Assembly: GCA_051954695.1 (NCBI GenBank) | Contig: JBQCHL010000003.1 | Location: forward strand, 15,674 to 79,673 | Direction of reading: 5' to 3' | Length of the DNA: 64,000 nt | Source of the DNA: Terrimonas_A sp051954695 | GTDB taxonomy: Bacteria > Bacteroidota > Bacteroidia > Chitinophagales > Chitinophagaceae | Translations under genes and position numbers: made by a program | Shown: positions 32,363-41,251 of the stretch, piece by piece | Numbering within the stretch: the stretch's first letter is position 1 | Layout of the letters: each line of letters starts with the position of its first letter | Notes under the pieces: model-generated | What the model was told of the DNA's origin: nothing | Database searches by the model: none | What the model saw: the letters and a program-made list of their open reading frames with translations, nothing else

Positions 32363-33844
32363 TTATAATTTGGAATAAACGATATGCAGGCGCATACGCT
32401 GAGGATTGGTAGCCGGTGAGCTCAGATCACCGCCATACAACCTTACCCGTCCTTCACCTACAGTAGCATTTACTGTTACAGAGGTCTTTGCACTGGTTGA
32501 ATTTGCGGTTGGCTTATACATATCATTGATATAATAAGGGGCAAAAAGCCTCAATTCATACGCTTGTTCACGTTGGTTAACCACATTCTGCACATAGCGG
32601 CTCAGGTTGAAATGCCAGGTCTTGATCGTTTGGCCAAGCTGATTCTTGGCATCAATTGGTGCTGCGCCAAAAGAACCTAAGGCAGGATTACCCTGAACAT
32701 CAAAAGTGAAATCATAAGGCATAAACCGGTAAGACGAAAGTGCAGGATCATATGCATCCAGCATCAGGTAGCGTGGCGGGAAAGTGGAATCGCTGATATC
32801 ATAGATCTGTTCCATGATCAGTTCTGCACGATGCACCACCCTGTTGGACAAACCTGACAGTCCCGGGATCTTTATACGGGCAAAGGAACCTGGGGCATTC
32901 TGAATGAAAACTTCAGGATCAGGAGCCGTGCCTCCCTGGGCAGCCTGTACCGGCGTGCCGGAATAATCACGGATGATATAGTTTGCAGATGCAGATGCAC
33001 CACTTCCACTGAAAGTAAAATATGTCACCGTTGTATCCAGGTCAGTATTCGTCGCTGATTTCTTGTCATACTTATAATAAATACCCAGCTTGGTATTGGC
33101 ACCTGTAAGATTGAAACGCATCAATGCGTTGCCACCTGCCTGAGCCTGCAATGCAAATCCTTTGAACTTGGTACGGAAAGCAGAATCGCTTTGATAAGGG
33201 TTATTGGCTGCTGATGTATCATATTTGATAAGCCTTGTTCCAAATGCATCATCCAGCCTTATCCTCAATTGATTTACAGTATTGGAATCCTTATAGGCCG
33301 AAATGGAATCATTCAGGATAGAAGGGGCAAAAGTTCTTGACCCCAATAAATTGGAATAAGTAAAGTTGTTTTGCCTCACGAGGTAAGCAGAGTCAATTTT
33401 GAAATCATTGGTCTGATCAAGCTCATACACATTTATGGTTTGATTCACATTCGTATCCCCCCATACGCCTGCATTTTCCAGTATTAACACTACTGAATCG
33501 ATATACACACTATCCGGCAGGTTTGCAAAAGTGAATGGATAAGAAAGAGGTTTCAGTTCCAGGAACATCCTGGCATCTGTTTTTCCAAAAAGCGGATCGT
33601 TGGAAACATATCCCAATATCTGGTTGGCATTATAAGCTACCCGTGTCGAATCATTGAGCAGGGTAAACAGCTCATTATAGGTTTCCACTTCAAGGGTGGT
33701 ATCGAATGTATGGATATTATCAACCGGCGGGATCAGATCTCCTCCCAGTGTTGTGGCCTCATTGATCTTTCTGCAGGAATTCAAAAGGATAAGCGTGCTG
33801 GTTATGATTGCTCCAAGCGTAATTACCAGGTGTTTATGCTTCAC
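32363..33844 (-). CDS. DUF4270 family lipoprotein
   Basis: A 493-residue lipoprotein with lipobox LLNSC (Cys24) and a body of beta-strand-rich sequence. The opening TTLGGDLIPPVDNIHTFDT and the middle segments (DPLFGKTDARMFLEL, VYIDSVVLILENAG) are hallmarks of DUF4270, a Bacteroidota-specific family of unknown function presumably on the cell surface or outer membrane. It starts 29 bases after the GT5-like gene and is probably in the same operon, an association I recall from other Bacteroidota genomes. C-terminal strands end in MRLHIVYSKL. Confidence 0.88.
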   Translation of the reverse strand: MKHKHLVITLGAIITSTLILLNSCRKINEATTLGGDLIPPVDNIHTFDTTLEVETYNELFTLLNDSTRVAYNANQILGYVSNDPLFGKTDARMFLELKPLSYPFTFANLPDSVYIDSVVLILENAGVWGDTNVNQTINVYELDQTNDFKIDSAYLVRQNNFTYSNLLGSRTFAPSILNDSISAYKDSNTVNQLRIRLDDAFGTRLIKYDTSAANNPYQSDSAFRTKFKGFALQAQAGGNALMRFNLTGANTKLGIYYKYDKKSATNTDLDTTVTYFTFSGSGASASANYIIRDYSGTPVQAAQGGTAPDPEVFIQNAPGSFARIKIPGLSGLSNRVVHRAELIMEQIYDISDSTFPPRYLMLDAYDPALSSYRFMPYDFTFDVQGNPALGSFGAAPIDAKNQLGQTIKTWHFNLSRYVQNVVNQREQAYELRLFAPYYINDMYKPTANSTSAKTSVTVNATVGEGRVRLYGGDLSSPATNPQRMRLHIVYSKL

Positions 33845-33873
33845 AAATAAAATTTATACCGGGTTAGGAAATG

Positions 33874-34689
33874 TTACTTACCTGCAAGATCGCCATACAG
33901 TTGTAAATACTCTGTTAAATCAGATTCTTCATTGAACAAAAGCGTTTTCTTGCCTCTCACCTTGGTAAATTCCTCCTGCAATTTCTTGTCTACTTTGTCT
34001 GCACCAAAAGTGATCGCGTCAGCAAAAGTGGCTCCGCCACGGAACATAGCCGTATTGTTCGCTTCTTTGTATACTTCAAGGTCCTTTTCTTTCAGGGAAG
34101 GATGGATCAATGCTTTCTTTATGAAATCATTGCCAAGCTTTTCCTTAAATGTATTCTGGCCGATCGTGAACACGGTTTTGCTATGAGCAAAAACCGGTTC
34201 TTTCTTATAAACTGTTTTGAGATAGGCCGGGATCAATCCTGTCATCCAGCCGCTGCAATGAATGATGTCCGGAGGCCAGCCAAATTTTTTAACGGTTTCC
34301 AGTGCGCCTTTACAGAAAAACACTGTTCTGAGCCCGTTATCTTCAAACCACTGTTCATTCTCGTCGTGAAAAATATGCTTGCGTTTAAAGAGCTCTTCAT
34401 TTTCCAGGAAATATACCTGTAGTCTTGCACTGGGGAGGGATGCTACTTTTATCTGAAGTGGCATATCATCATTGTCCACTGAAACATTGATACCGGAGAG
34501 CCGAACTACTTCATGAAGACGGTGCCTGCGTTCATTGATTGTACCGAAACGGGGCATAATGCAGCGTACCTCAAACCCGTTATCATTCGCTTTTATGGCC
34601 AGTTTATTTACAGTTTCTGAAAATTCTGTCAACTCCAGGTAGGGAGACATTTCGTTGGCAATAAATAAGATTCTCTTTTTTGCTGACAT
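33874..34689 (-). CDS. Short GT5-like (glycogen synthase N-domain) protein
   Basis: A 271-residue protein equivalent to the N-terminal GT5 half of glycogen synthase: KKRILFIANEMSPYLELTEF, GFEVRCIMPRFGTINERRH and DIIHCSGWMTGLIPAYLKT correspond to conserved synthase segments. The C-terminal GT1 half is absent, and the ADP-glucose-binding K-x-G-G motif expected after the first helix reads LELTEF. Enzymatic glycogen synthesis is therefore doubtful. It is often labelled glycogen/starch synthase. It is divergent from panC and heads a unit with the DUF4270 lipoprotein; a TACCTTTG -7 element lies upstream. Confidence 0.8.
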   Translation of the reverse strand: MSAKKRILFIANEMSPYLELTEFSETVNKLAIKANDNGFEVRCIMPRFGTINERRHRLHEVVRLSGINVSVDNDDMPLQIKVASLPSARLQVYFLENEELFKRKHIFHDENEQWFEDNGLRTVFFCKGALETVKKFGWPPDIIHCSGWMTGLIPAYLKTVYKKEPVFAHSKTVFTIGQNTFKEKLGNDFIKKALIHPSLKEKDLEVYKEANNTAMFRGGATFADAITFGADKVDKKLQEEFTKVRGKKTLLFNEESDLTEYLQLYGDLAGK

Positions 34690-34727
34690 GTTGTCCCGTT
34701 TAAATGATCATTTTGAAAAAACGTGTG

Positions 34728-34735
34728 CAAAGGTA
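34728..34735 (-). promoter_or_regulatory. -7 element TACCTTTG of the GT5-like gene
   Basis: Exact TAnnTTTG match on the minus strand, 38 bases upstream of the ATG at 34689, in the divergent region with panC. Confidence 0.5.
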
Positions 34736-34793
34736 CTGTTTTTTATAAGGAATAATTAAGTTGCGTCGTTTTTTGATGTGAATAAGCCTAATT

Positions 34794-35645
34794 ATGATCC
34801 TATTTAAAAGAGCGGCTGAGCTCCGGGACTACCTGGAAAAACAGCGCAAAAAAGGCAGAAAAACGGGATTTGCGCCCACCATGGGAGCCCTTCATGAGGG
34901 GCATATTTCCCTCCTGGAAGCTTCCAAAAAAGAAAACGATCTCTCTATTGTAAGCATATTTGTGAACCCTACCCAGTTCAACGACCCGGCCGATTACGCC
35001 AAATATCCCATCACCATTGAAAGGGATATCAGCCTGCTGGAAGCTGCTGGTTGTGATATCCTGTTTCTGCCGCCTGTAGATGAAATGTACCCCTCCGGAC
35101 AGATGTTGAAAAAAAAATATGAGCTGGGCTACCTGGAAAGCCTTCTTGAGGGCAGTTTCAGGCCCGGACACTTCCAGGGAGTCTGCCAGATCGTTCACCG
35201 GCTGCTCGAAATTGTGCTGCCTGACAATTTGTACATGGGTCAAAAAGATTACCAGCAATGCATGGTCGTCAAAAAATTGCTGGAACTAACCGGTCTGGGG
35301 CAAACAGTGAACCTGCATATCTCCCCCACCCTCCGCGAAAAAAGCGGGCTGGCTATGAGCAGCCGCAATATGCGCCTAAGTGAAGCAGAAAGAAATGCCG
35401 CAGTAGCTATTTACCAGGCGCTGGACCATATCCGGAAAAACCTGAAACCAGGCTCACTGAAAGAGCTGCAAGAGCAGGCAGCAGCCCAGCTTACCGGGAA
35501 AGGTTTCCGGGTGGATTATGTGGCTATTGCTGATGCAGGAACGCTTTATCCTGCCGAAGATTGGGATGGCCGGCAAAAACTGGTAGCTCTCGCCGCAGCA
35601 TTCCTCGGCGAAGTGCGGCTAATAGATAACTTGCTATTGAACTAA
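34794..35645 (+). CDS. panC: Pantothenate synthetase
   Basis: Condenses pantoate and beta-alanine to pantothenate with ATP, the last step of vitamin B5 synthesis. The 283-residue protein shows the HIGH-type nucleotide-binding segment PTMGALHEGHISLLEASKK, FVNPTQFNDPADYAKYP, the GSFRPGHFQGVCQIVHRL segment, MGQKDYQQ and a KMSKS-like LAMSSRNMRLS. It is the first gene of a plus-strand run that also holds panD and panB, though a palindromic repeat (35676) separates it from panD. Confidence 0.96.
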   Translation: MILFKRAAELRDYLEKQRKKGRKTGFAPTMGALHEGHISLLEASKKENDLSIVSIFVNPTQFNDPADYAKYPITIERDISLLEAAGCDILFLPPVDEMYPSGQMLKKKYELGYLESLLEGSFRPGHFQGVCQIVHRLLEIVLPDNLYMGQKDYQQCMVVKKLLELTGLGQTVNLHISPTLREKSGLAMSSRNMRLSEAERNAAVAIYQALDHIRKNLKPGSLKELQEQAAAQLTGKGFRVDYVAIADAGTLYPAEDWDGRQKLVALAAAFLGEVRLIDNLLLN

Positions 35646-35949
35646 GCCGCTTTTGGTATTGACTCAGTTTGAATGTTTCCCACAAAGACGACGAAGGCCA
35701 CAAAGAATTACTGCCGGGACTTTTATGGTTTTCCGGGTATACACAAATATTCTTTGTGGCCTTCGTCGTCTTTGTGGGAAAACCGGTTGCTGAAACAGAA
35801 CCATTACTTTCTTTTTTCGTTTTTAAATAAACTACTTTTGCTGACCCTGATATTTAAGTTTAAAGATTAAAGAGTTTAGGGTTCAAACAAGTTTTAAATT
35901 CTTAAACCTTTAAACAGGTATCATAGCATTATCTCACTATTCTAACTAT
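35646..35949. other. 304-base gap between panC and panD
   Basis: No gene supported. It contains the 33-bp palindrome at 35676-35781 and, further on, an imperfect inverted pair GTTTAAAG (35860s) and CTTTAAAC (35910s) that could form a second, weak hairpin just before panD. Confidence 0.6.
35676..35781. repeat. Perfect 33-bp palindrome of the CACAAAG family
   Basis: Bases 35676-35708 are the exact reverse complement of 35749-35781, with a 40-base loop. The arms read CCCACAAAGACGACGAAGGC near their outer end, so they share CCCACAAAGAC with the repeat at 60667 (and CCACAAAGAC with 6142) but differ inside. Confidence 0.9.
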
Positions 35950-36294
35950 ATGCAGATCGAAATACTGAAATCAAAAATCCACAGAGCGGTCATTACCGAA
36001 GCGAATCTTAATTATGTTGGCAGCATTACCATCGATGAAGACCTGATAGAAGCCGCTAACATCATCGAAAATGAAAAAGTACAGGTAGTGAATGTCAATA
36101 ACGGTGAGAGGCTGGAAACTTATGTAATAAAAGGTAAAAGAGGCTCCGGCATCTGCTGCCTCAATGGCCCTGCTGCCCGTAAAGGTATGGTAGGCGATGT
36201 GGTGGTGATCATCTCCTATGCCACAATGGATTTCGAAAAAGCCAAAACCTTCAATCCCTGGATCGTTTTCCCGAAAGAAGGAAATAAGCTGTAA
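35950..36294 (+). CDS. panD: Aspartate 1-decarboxylase proenzyme
   Basis: Decarboxylates aspartate to beta-alanine, the co-substrate of PanC. It is a 114-residue pyruvoyl-dependent enzyme: the self-cleavage site is Gly24-Ser25 in NYVGSITID, which yields the pyruvoyl group on the alpha chain. K9 and the LNGPAARKGMVGDVVVIISYA segment are conserved. It is followed 22 bases later by the flippase-like membrane protein gene and lies in the same run as ppk1, ppx and panB. Confidence 0.96.
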   Translation: MQIEILKSKIHRAVITEANLNYVGSITIDEDLIEAANIIENEKVQVVNVNNGERLETYVIKGKRGSGICCLNGPAARKGMVGDVVVIISYATMDFEKAKTFNPWIVFPKEGNKL

Positions 36295-36316
36295 GAATAA
36301 CCGTTATACCCAAGCC

Positions 36317-37330
36317 ATGAATAAAAAGGTCAAAACCTTATTGCAATACCTTTTCTTTTTCAGTCTTGGCTTTTTCTTTGTCTGGTTATCCGTCAAAAAC
36401 ATCAATAAGAAGGAATGGATACAGATACGGTATGCCTTATTGAATGCGCGTTACTATCTTGCCATTCCAGTTGTTATCATTCTTATTTTCGGACATTATA
36501 TCAGGGCCCTCCGCTGGAGGCTGCTGATGGAACCTCTCGGGTACAGTCCTAAAAAAGCAAATGCCTTTTTTGCTGTCATGATCGGCTATCTCGCCAACCA
36601 GGGCGTGCCCCGGCTGGGCGAAGTGCTGAAATGTACAGTGCTGGCCAAGTATGAAAAGATCCCGGCCGATAAGCTCGTAGGCACCATCATCCTCGAACGC
36701 CTGATCGATGCAATGACCCTGCTGATCGTCTTCGGCATCACACTGGCCATACAACCTGGTTTATATACGCAGATCGTTGACCAGATTTTCAACTCACCTG
36801 GCGAAAAAGAAGAGACAAAGGTTTCCGGCCTGATGATCTTCCTGATCGTTGTAGCCGTGATCGCCCTTGTCATATGTCTATGGATGATACTGAAGAAAAA
36901 AACATTCAAAGACCTTCAGGCCATTCTGAAAAATATTGCCAGGAGGGTGTGGCAGGGACTGGCATCTATCCAGCATCTTAAGAAACGCGGACAGTTCATT
37001 ATCCTCACTATTATTTTATGGGGCACTTATTTTGCCGGTGGTTATCTCGGTTTCCAGGCTTTGCAGGAAACCCAGCATTACGGAGTAAAAGAAGCCTTCA
37101 CCATTCTTTCTGCCGGCAGCATCGGCATGATCATCTCTCCCGGCGGTATCGGCGGCTATGCATTGCTGATTGAAGGCACGATGATGCTTTATGGATTGCA
37201 ACAAAGCATTGCCGCAGCGTTCGGCTGGTTGCTTTGGATTGTGCAGACCTTTGTAATATTGTTTGGGGGATTGTTGAGTTTTGCTTTACTACCCTGGTAT
37301 AACAAGAAGCGAGAGGTTATCAAAACTTAA
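36317..37330 (+). CDS. LPG-synthase-like/UPF0104 family membrane protein
   Basis: A 337-residue polytopic inner-membrane protein with about seven to eight hydrophobic segments. The family signatures RALRWRLLMEPLGY, NQGVPRLGEVLKC, GTIILERLIDAMTLL and the C-terminal SPGGIGGYALLIEG are those of the lysylphosphatidylglycerol synthase transmembrane domain (UPF0104/YbhN-like), which often acts as a lipid flippase. The cytosolic aminoacyl-transfer domain of MprF is absent, so lipid lysylation is unlikely. The ATG at 36317 leaves a 22-base gap after panD. Substrate unknown. Confidence 0.85.
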   Translation: MNKKVKTLLQYLFFFSLGFFFVWLSVKNINKKEWIQIRYALLNARYYLAIPVVIILIFGHYIRALRWRLLMEPLGYSPKKANAFFAVMIGYLANQGVPRLGEVLKCTVLAKYEKIPADKLVGTIILERLIDAMTLLIVFGITLAIQPGLYTQIVDQIFNSPGEKEETKVSGLMIFLIVVAVIALVICLWMILKKKTFKDLQAILKNIARRVWQGLASIQHLKKRGQFIILTIILWGTYFAGGYLGFQALQETQHYGVKEAFTILSAGSIGMIISPGGIGGYALLIEGTMMLYGLQQSIAAAFGWLLWIVQTFVILFGGLLSFALLPWYNKKREVIKT

Positions 37331-37383
37331 CGCAAGCGATGCCTCTTCTTAGTTAACTTTATCAGATAACTAACCATGTTTTC

Positions 37384-39480
37384 ATGTCGCATCCGCCTTT
37401 CAAACAAAAAACGATTGCCCGGGACATAAGCTGGCTTTCTTTTAACGCACGTGTATTACAGGAAGCAGCCGATAAAACAGTGCCGCTCCGGGAGCGGATC
37501 CGCTTCCTCGGCATTTTTTCCAATAACCTCGATGAGTTTTTCCGGGTAAGGGTAGCAACGCTGAAACGGATGATGCAGGTGGGTAGCAAGGCCAATATGC
37601 ACCTCGAAAACAATCCCCAACAGATCCTTGACGATATACAAATGACCGTGCTGAACCAGCAAAGCGAGTTCGCCCGGATCTGGGAAGATGTGCAACGGCA
37701 AATGAAAGCCCAGAAGATATTCCTGGTAAATGAAAATGAACTTACACCAGAACAATACCTTTTTGTTCGCGATTACTATGATGCTGAAGTGAGCTCCAAT
37801 GTGATCCCGCTGATGATCGAGAACATCCCCGCATTCCCCAATCTCCGCGATAAATCCATTTATCTTGGCGTAGTGATGTGGAAAAAAGATAGTGCGCTGA
37901 AAAAGAAATATGCACTGATCGAAGTGCCGAGCCGGGTGCTGGGAAGGTTTGTGATCTTACCATCCAAACAAAATGAACATCGCATCATTTTGCTGGAAGA
38001 TGTGATCCGCTGCAATCTCCCTGAAATATTTTCTTACTTCGGCTATGATCAATACCATGCCCATGTGTTTAAAGTAACACGTGATGCCGAACTGGATATA
38101 GACAGCGATATCTCCACCAACATTATTCAGAAGATCGAAAAGGGGTTGAAGAACCGCAGAAAAGGAAAGCCTGTACGGTTTGTGTATGATAAAGAAATGG
38201 ATCCAGGATTGCTGGAATACCTGACCCGCCGTCTTAACCTTACTAAAAAAGACAACCTGATCCCCGGTGGGCGTATCCATAATTTCAGGCACTTTATGGA
38301 TTTTCCAGAGCAGGTATTCAAAGTAAAGAAACCGAGGCAAAAACCTTTTGATCATCCATCGCTTGCCGACCGTCGTGTATCGGATGCAGTGCTGGAAAAG
38401 GATATCATGCTCCATCTCCCCTATCATTCCTTTACACCACTCATTGATATCATCCGCGAAGCAGCGATTGATCCGGATGTAAGTACGATCAAGATCACCT
38501 GCTATCGACTGGCCTCGCAATCAAAGGTCATCAATGCGCTGATCAATGCCGTAAGAAATGGCAAGGAAGTGGTGGTAATGCTTGAACTCCGTGCGCGCTT
38601 TGATGAAGAGGCCAATCTTGAATGGAAATCGAGACTGGAAGAAGAAGGAGCTAAAGTGCTGGTAGGCATTCCGAATATGAAAGTGCATGCCAAGCTCTGC
38701 ATGATCCGTAAAAAAGTGAAAGACAAAAACGTGTTGTACGGATTTGTAAGCACCGGCAATCTGAATGAAAAAACTGCCCGTGTGTATGGCGATCATTGCC
38801 TGCTGACGTCCAATCCCCGCATCATGACCGACCTGAGCCGTATTTTCAATTACCTGGAACATCATCGCGGAGGGGATGTTCATGCATTGAAAAACTGCCA
38901 GGCCATTATTCCAAGCCCGTCTATTGTCCGTAATGAAATGTATAAACTGATCGATGAAGAGATCAGGATGGCGAAGAAAAGAAAACCCTGTGGCATTACT
39001 TTAAAAATGAATTCCCTTTCGGATGAGGGAATGATCGACAAATTGTATGAGGCTGCCAAGGCAGGTGTTCCGGTAAGATTGATCGTAAGAGGTATTTTTT
39101 GTATGCTCAGCGAGAACAAAAAATTTAAGATCCCGGTGAAGGCAATCAGTATCGTGGATGAATACCTTGAACATGCACGGGTGTGGGTATTTCATAATAA
39201 GGGCAAAGAGAAAGTTTATATATCTTCGGCCGACTGGATGTTGCGCAACCTGGAGCATCGTGTGGAAGCCACTTGCCCTATCTGGGACGAAGAAATAAAG
39301 AAAGAGCTGATGGATATACTGGAAATACAGCTTCGTGATAATGTGAAGGCAAGATGGCTGGACAATGAACTCGCCAATGAATATGTAAGAACCGGCAGAA
39401 AGCAGGTAAGATCACAGGTCGATATTTACCAGTATTTATTCAACAAAACCATGGAACAAATTGAGACTGGCAGCTATTGA
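37384..39480 (+). CDS. ppk1: Polyphosphate kinase 1
   Basis: Reversibly transfers the terminal phosphate of ATP onto polyphosphate. The 698-residue protein has the N, head and two phospholipase-D-like C domains: RDISWLSFNARVLQEA, GIFSNNLDEFFRVRVA, YRLASQSKVINALI, and the second C domain with RLIVRGIF and ISSADWMLRNLEHRVE. The autophosphorylated histidine is H435 in MKVHAK, the same number as in E. coli. The position of E. coli His454 is Phe454 here (LYGFVSTGN). Its last 20 bases overlap the ppx start, indicating translational coupling. Confidence 0.96.
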   Translation: MSHPPFKQKTIARDISWLSFNARVLQEAADKTVPLRERIRFLGIFSNNLDEFFRVRVATLKRMMQVGSKANMHLENNPQQILDDIQMTVLNQQSEFARIWEDVQRQMKAQKIFLVNENELTPEQYLFVRDYYDAEVSSNVIPLMIENIPAFPNLRDKSIYLGVVMWKKDSALKKKYALIEVPSRVLGRFVILPSKQNEHRIILLEDVIRCNLPEIFSYFGYDQYHAHVFKVTRDAELDIDSDISTNIIQKIEKGLKNRRKGKPVRFVYDKEMDPGLLEYLTRRLNLTKKDNLIPGGRIHNFRHFMDFPEQVFKVKKPRQKPFDHPSLADRRVSDAVLEKDIMLHLPYHSFTPLIDIIREAAIDPDVSTIKITCYRLASQSKVINALINAVRNGKEVVVMLELRARFDEEANLEWKSRLEEEGAKVLVGIPNMKVHAKLCMIRKKVKDKNVLYGFVSTGNLNEKTARVYGDHCLLTSNPRIMTDLSRIFNYLEHHRGGDVHALKNCQAIIPSPSIVRNEMYKLIDEEIRMAKKRKPCGITLKMNSLSDEGMIDKLYEAAKAGVPVRLIVRGIFCMLSENKKFKIPVKAISIVDEYLEHARVWVFHNKGKEKVYISSADWMLRNLEHRVEATCPIWDEEIKKELMDILEIQLRDNVKARWLDNELANEYVRTGRKQVRSQVDIYQYLFNKTMEQIETGSY

Positions 39481-40357
39481 TATTGGAAGTAATGCGGCAA
39501 GGCTACTGATCAGCGACGTACATATTGCGCCCAGCAATAAACCCGAATTTATCAAAATGGCACTGGTACGCGTGCCTCTCCGTCTCGGCTTTGATGTGTT
39601 TGATAAAGGAGAGATCACTGTTTCCCGCGCAGAGAAAGTGATAAAAACGATCAAGTCGTACAAACTGCTGATGGATGTATACGACGTTAAGCATATAAAA
39701 GCCTGCGCTACTTCGGCCATGCGTGATGCCACCAACGGGCAGGACATCATCAATAAAGTAAAAGCTGAAACAGGCATACAGATCAACATCATCAGCGGAC
39801 AGGAAGAAGCATCTTTTATTTACGAGAACCATATTGCAGAAAATCTGACCAGTGAGGAATCTTACCTCTATATAGATGTGGGCGGTGGCAGCACGGAGCT
39901 GACTTTCTTCAGCGATGGCAAGCTCATATTTAAAGAATCATTCAATATCGGCACCATCCGTATATTAAAGAACCAGGTAACAGAAGCGCAATGGGATGCG
40001 ATGAAAGAATTCATCAAAACCCGGACAAAGGGATTCCATCATGTTACAGCTATCGGTTCAGGTGGCAACATCAATAAAATATTTTCCATCTCCAAACGGA
40101 AAGACGGGAAGCCGTTAAGCCTGGAACTGCTGAGGGATTATTATAAAGAATTCAGCAGCCTTTCCCTTCCGCAACGCATGAGCCTTTACCGTATGCGTGA
40201 AGACCGTGCAGATGTGATCGTGCCTGCATTGCTTATTTATATCAATGTAATGCGCTGGGCCGATGCTGAGGAAATATTTGTTCCCAAGATCGGTTTGGCC
40301 GACGGGCTGATACAGTCCCTTTATGAAGAAATCAGACTTGAACAAACGAAAGCCTGA
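39461..40357 (+). CDS. ppx: Exopolyphosphatase/GppA-family phosphatase
   Basis: Degrades polyphosphate or pppGpp. The 298-residue protein comprises the ASKHA phosphatase fold only: LAAIDIGSNAARLLI (phosphate loop 1), SGQEEASFIYENH, DVGGGSTELTFF (loop 2) and AIGSGGNINKIF. The C-terminal HD-like domain found in long Ppx proteins is missing, as in the short Bacteroidota forms. The only reasonable start is a TTG at 39461 inside the end of ppk1, 20 bases before its stop, so the two proteins are probably made from one coupled message. Confidence 0.92.
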   Translation: MRLAAIDIGSNAARLLISDVHIAPSNKPEFIKMALVRVPLRLGFDVFDKGEITVSRAEKVIKTIKSYKLLMDVYDVKHIKACATSAMRDATNGQDIINKVKAETGIQINIISGQEEASFIYENHIAENLTSEESYLYIDVGGGSTELTFFSDGKLIFKESFNIGTIRILKNQVTEAQWDAMKEFIKTRTKGFHHVTAIGSGGNINKIFSISKRKDGKPLSLELLRDYYKEFSSLSLPQRMSLYRMREDRADVIVPALLIYINVMRWADAEEIFVPKIGLADGLIQSLYEEIRLEQTKA

Positions 40358-40390
40358 TTTTACCTACTTTTATCCCTTCAAACAAGTTTC

Positions 40391-41206
40391 ATGTCAATCA
40401 GTAAGGAAGCCCGGAAAGTAACCACGAATACGATCCAGAAAATGAAATTAGCCGGTGAAAAGATATCCATGATCACGGCTTATGATTACTCTTTTGCAAA
40501 AATATTTGATGCAGCAGGTATAGATATCATATTGGTGGGCGACAGTGCCAGCAATGTGATGGCAGGCCATACCACTACCCTGCCTATTACACTCGACCAG
40601 ATGATCTATCATGCGCAAAGCGTGGTAAGAGCAAGGGAAAGATGCCTTGTGGTAGTTGATATTCCTTTCGGGTATTATCAATCCAACTCAGAGATCGCCC
40701 TGGCTTCCGCGATCCGTATTATGAAAGAAAGTGGTGGCCACACGGTGAAGCTGGAAGGTGGTGAGGAGGTCATCGATTCTGTAAAAAAGATCGTAAGTGC
40801 AGGGATACCTGTAATGGGGCACCTGGGCCTCACGCCTCAATCCATTAATAAGTTCGGTACGTATGTGGTGCGCGCTACAGAAGAAGCCGAGGCCAATAAA
40901 CTCCGCCGTGACGCACTGCTGCTGCAGGAAGCCGGCGCTTTTGCCATTGTGCTCGAAAAAATACCGGCAGCGCTGGCCAAAGAAGTATCAGAAAGTCTTT
41001 CCATTCCCACTATCGGCATCGGCGGTGGCCCTCATTGCGATGGCCAGGTGTTGGTAATGCATGATATGCTGGGCATTAATACAGAATTCAAACCCCGTTT
41101 TTTACGCCAGTACCTTAACCTGAATGAACAGATCACCGGTGCTGTGCAACAATATATTTCGGATGTGAAAAGCAGGGATTTCCCTAATGAACAGGAACAA
41201 TATTGA
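40391..41206 (+). CDS. panB: 3-methyl-2-oxobutanoate hydroxymethyltransferase
   Basis: Converts alpha-ketoisovalerate to ketopantoate with methylene-tetrahydrofolate, the first committed step of pantothenate synthesis. The 271-residue protein shows the PanB landmarks ITAYDYSFAKIFDAAGIDII, LVGDSASNVMAGHTTTLP, the VMGHLGLTPQSINKFGTY segment and IGIGGGPHCDGQVLVMHD (metal and substrate binding). It lies 33 bases after ppx in the plus-strand run with panC and panD. No panE gene for the intermediate reductase is present in the window. Confidence 0.96.
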   Translation: MSISKEARKVTTNTIQKMKLAGEKISMITAYDYSFAKIFDAAGIDIILVGDSASNVMAGHTTTLPITLDQMIYHAQSVVRARERCLVVVDIPFGYYQSNSEIALASAIRIMKESGGHTVKLEGGEEVIDSVKKIVSAGIPVMGHLGLTPQSINKFGTYVVRATEEAEANKLRRDALLLQEAGAFAIVLEKIPAALAKEVSESLSIPTIGIGGGPHCDGQVLVMHDMLGINTEFKPRFLRQYLNLNEQITGAVQQYISDVKSRDFPNEQEQY

Positions 41207-41229
41207 CTCCTGCCTGTTAAGTATCTTTG
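41203..41229 (+). promoter_or_regulatory. Promoter of the ALDH gene
   Basis: TTG (41203-41205, overlapping the panB stop) and the -7 element TATCTTTG (41222-41229) are spaced by 16 bases, close to the Bacteroidota consensus. It lies 22 bases upstream of the ATG at 41252, so the ALDH gene is likely transcribed independently of panB. Confidence 0.6.
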
Positions 41230-41251
41230 CAAAAGATAAATTAATTACAAC

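Noticed and set aside
33874..34689. Truncated pseudogene of glycogen synthase
   Set aside because: The frame is intact with a clean start, promoter element and neighbour, and such short GT5 proteins appear widespread in the phylum from memory, so it is treated as a functional gene of different role.
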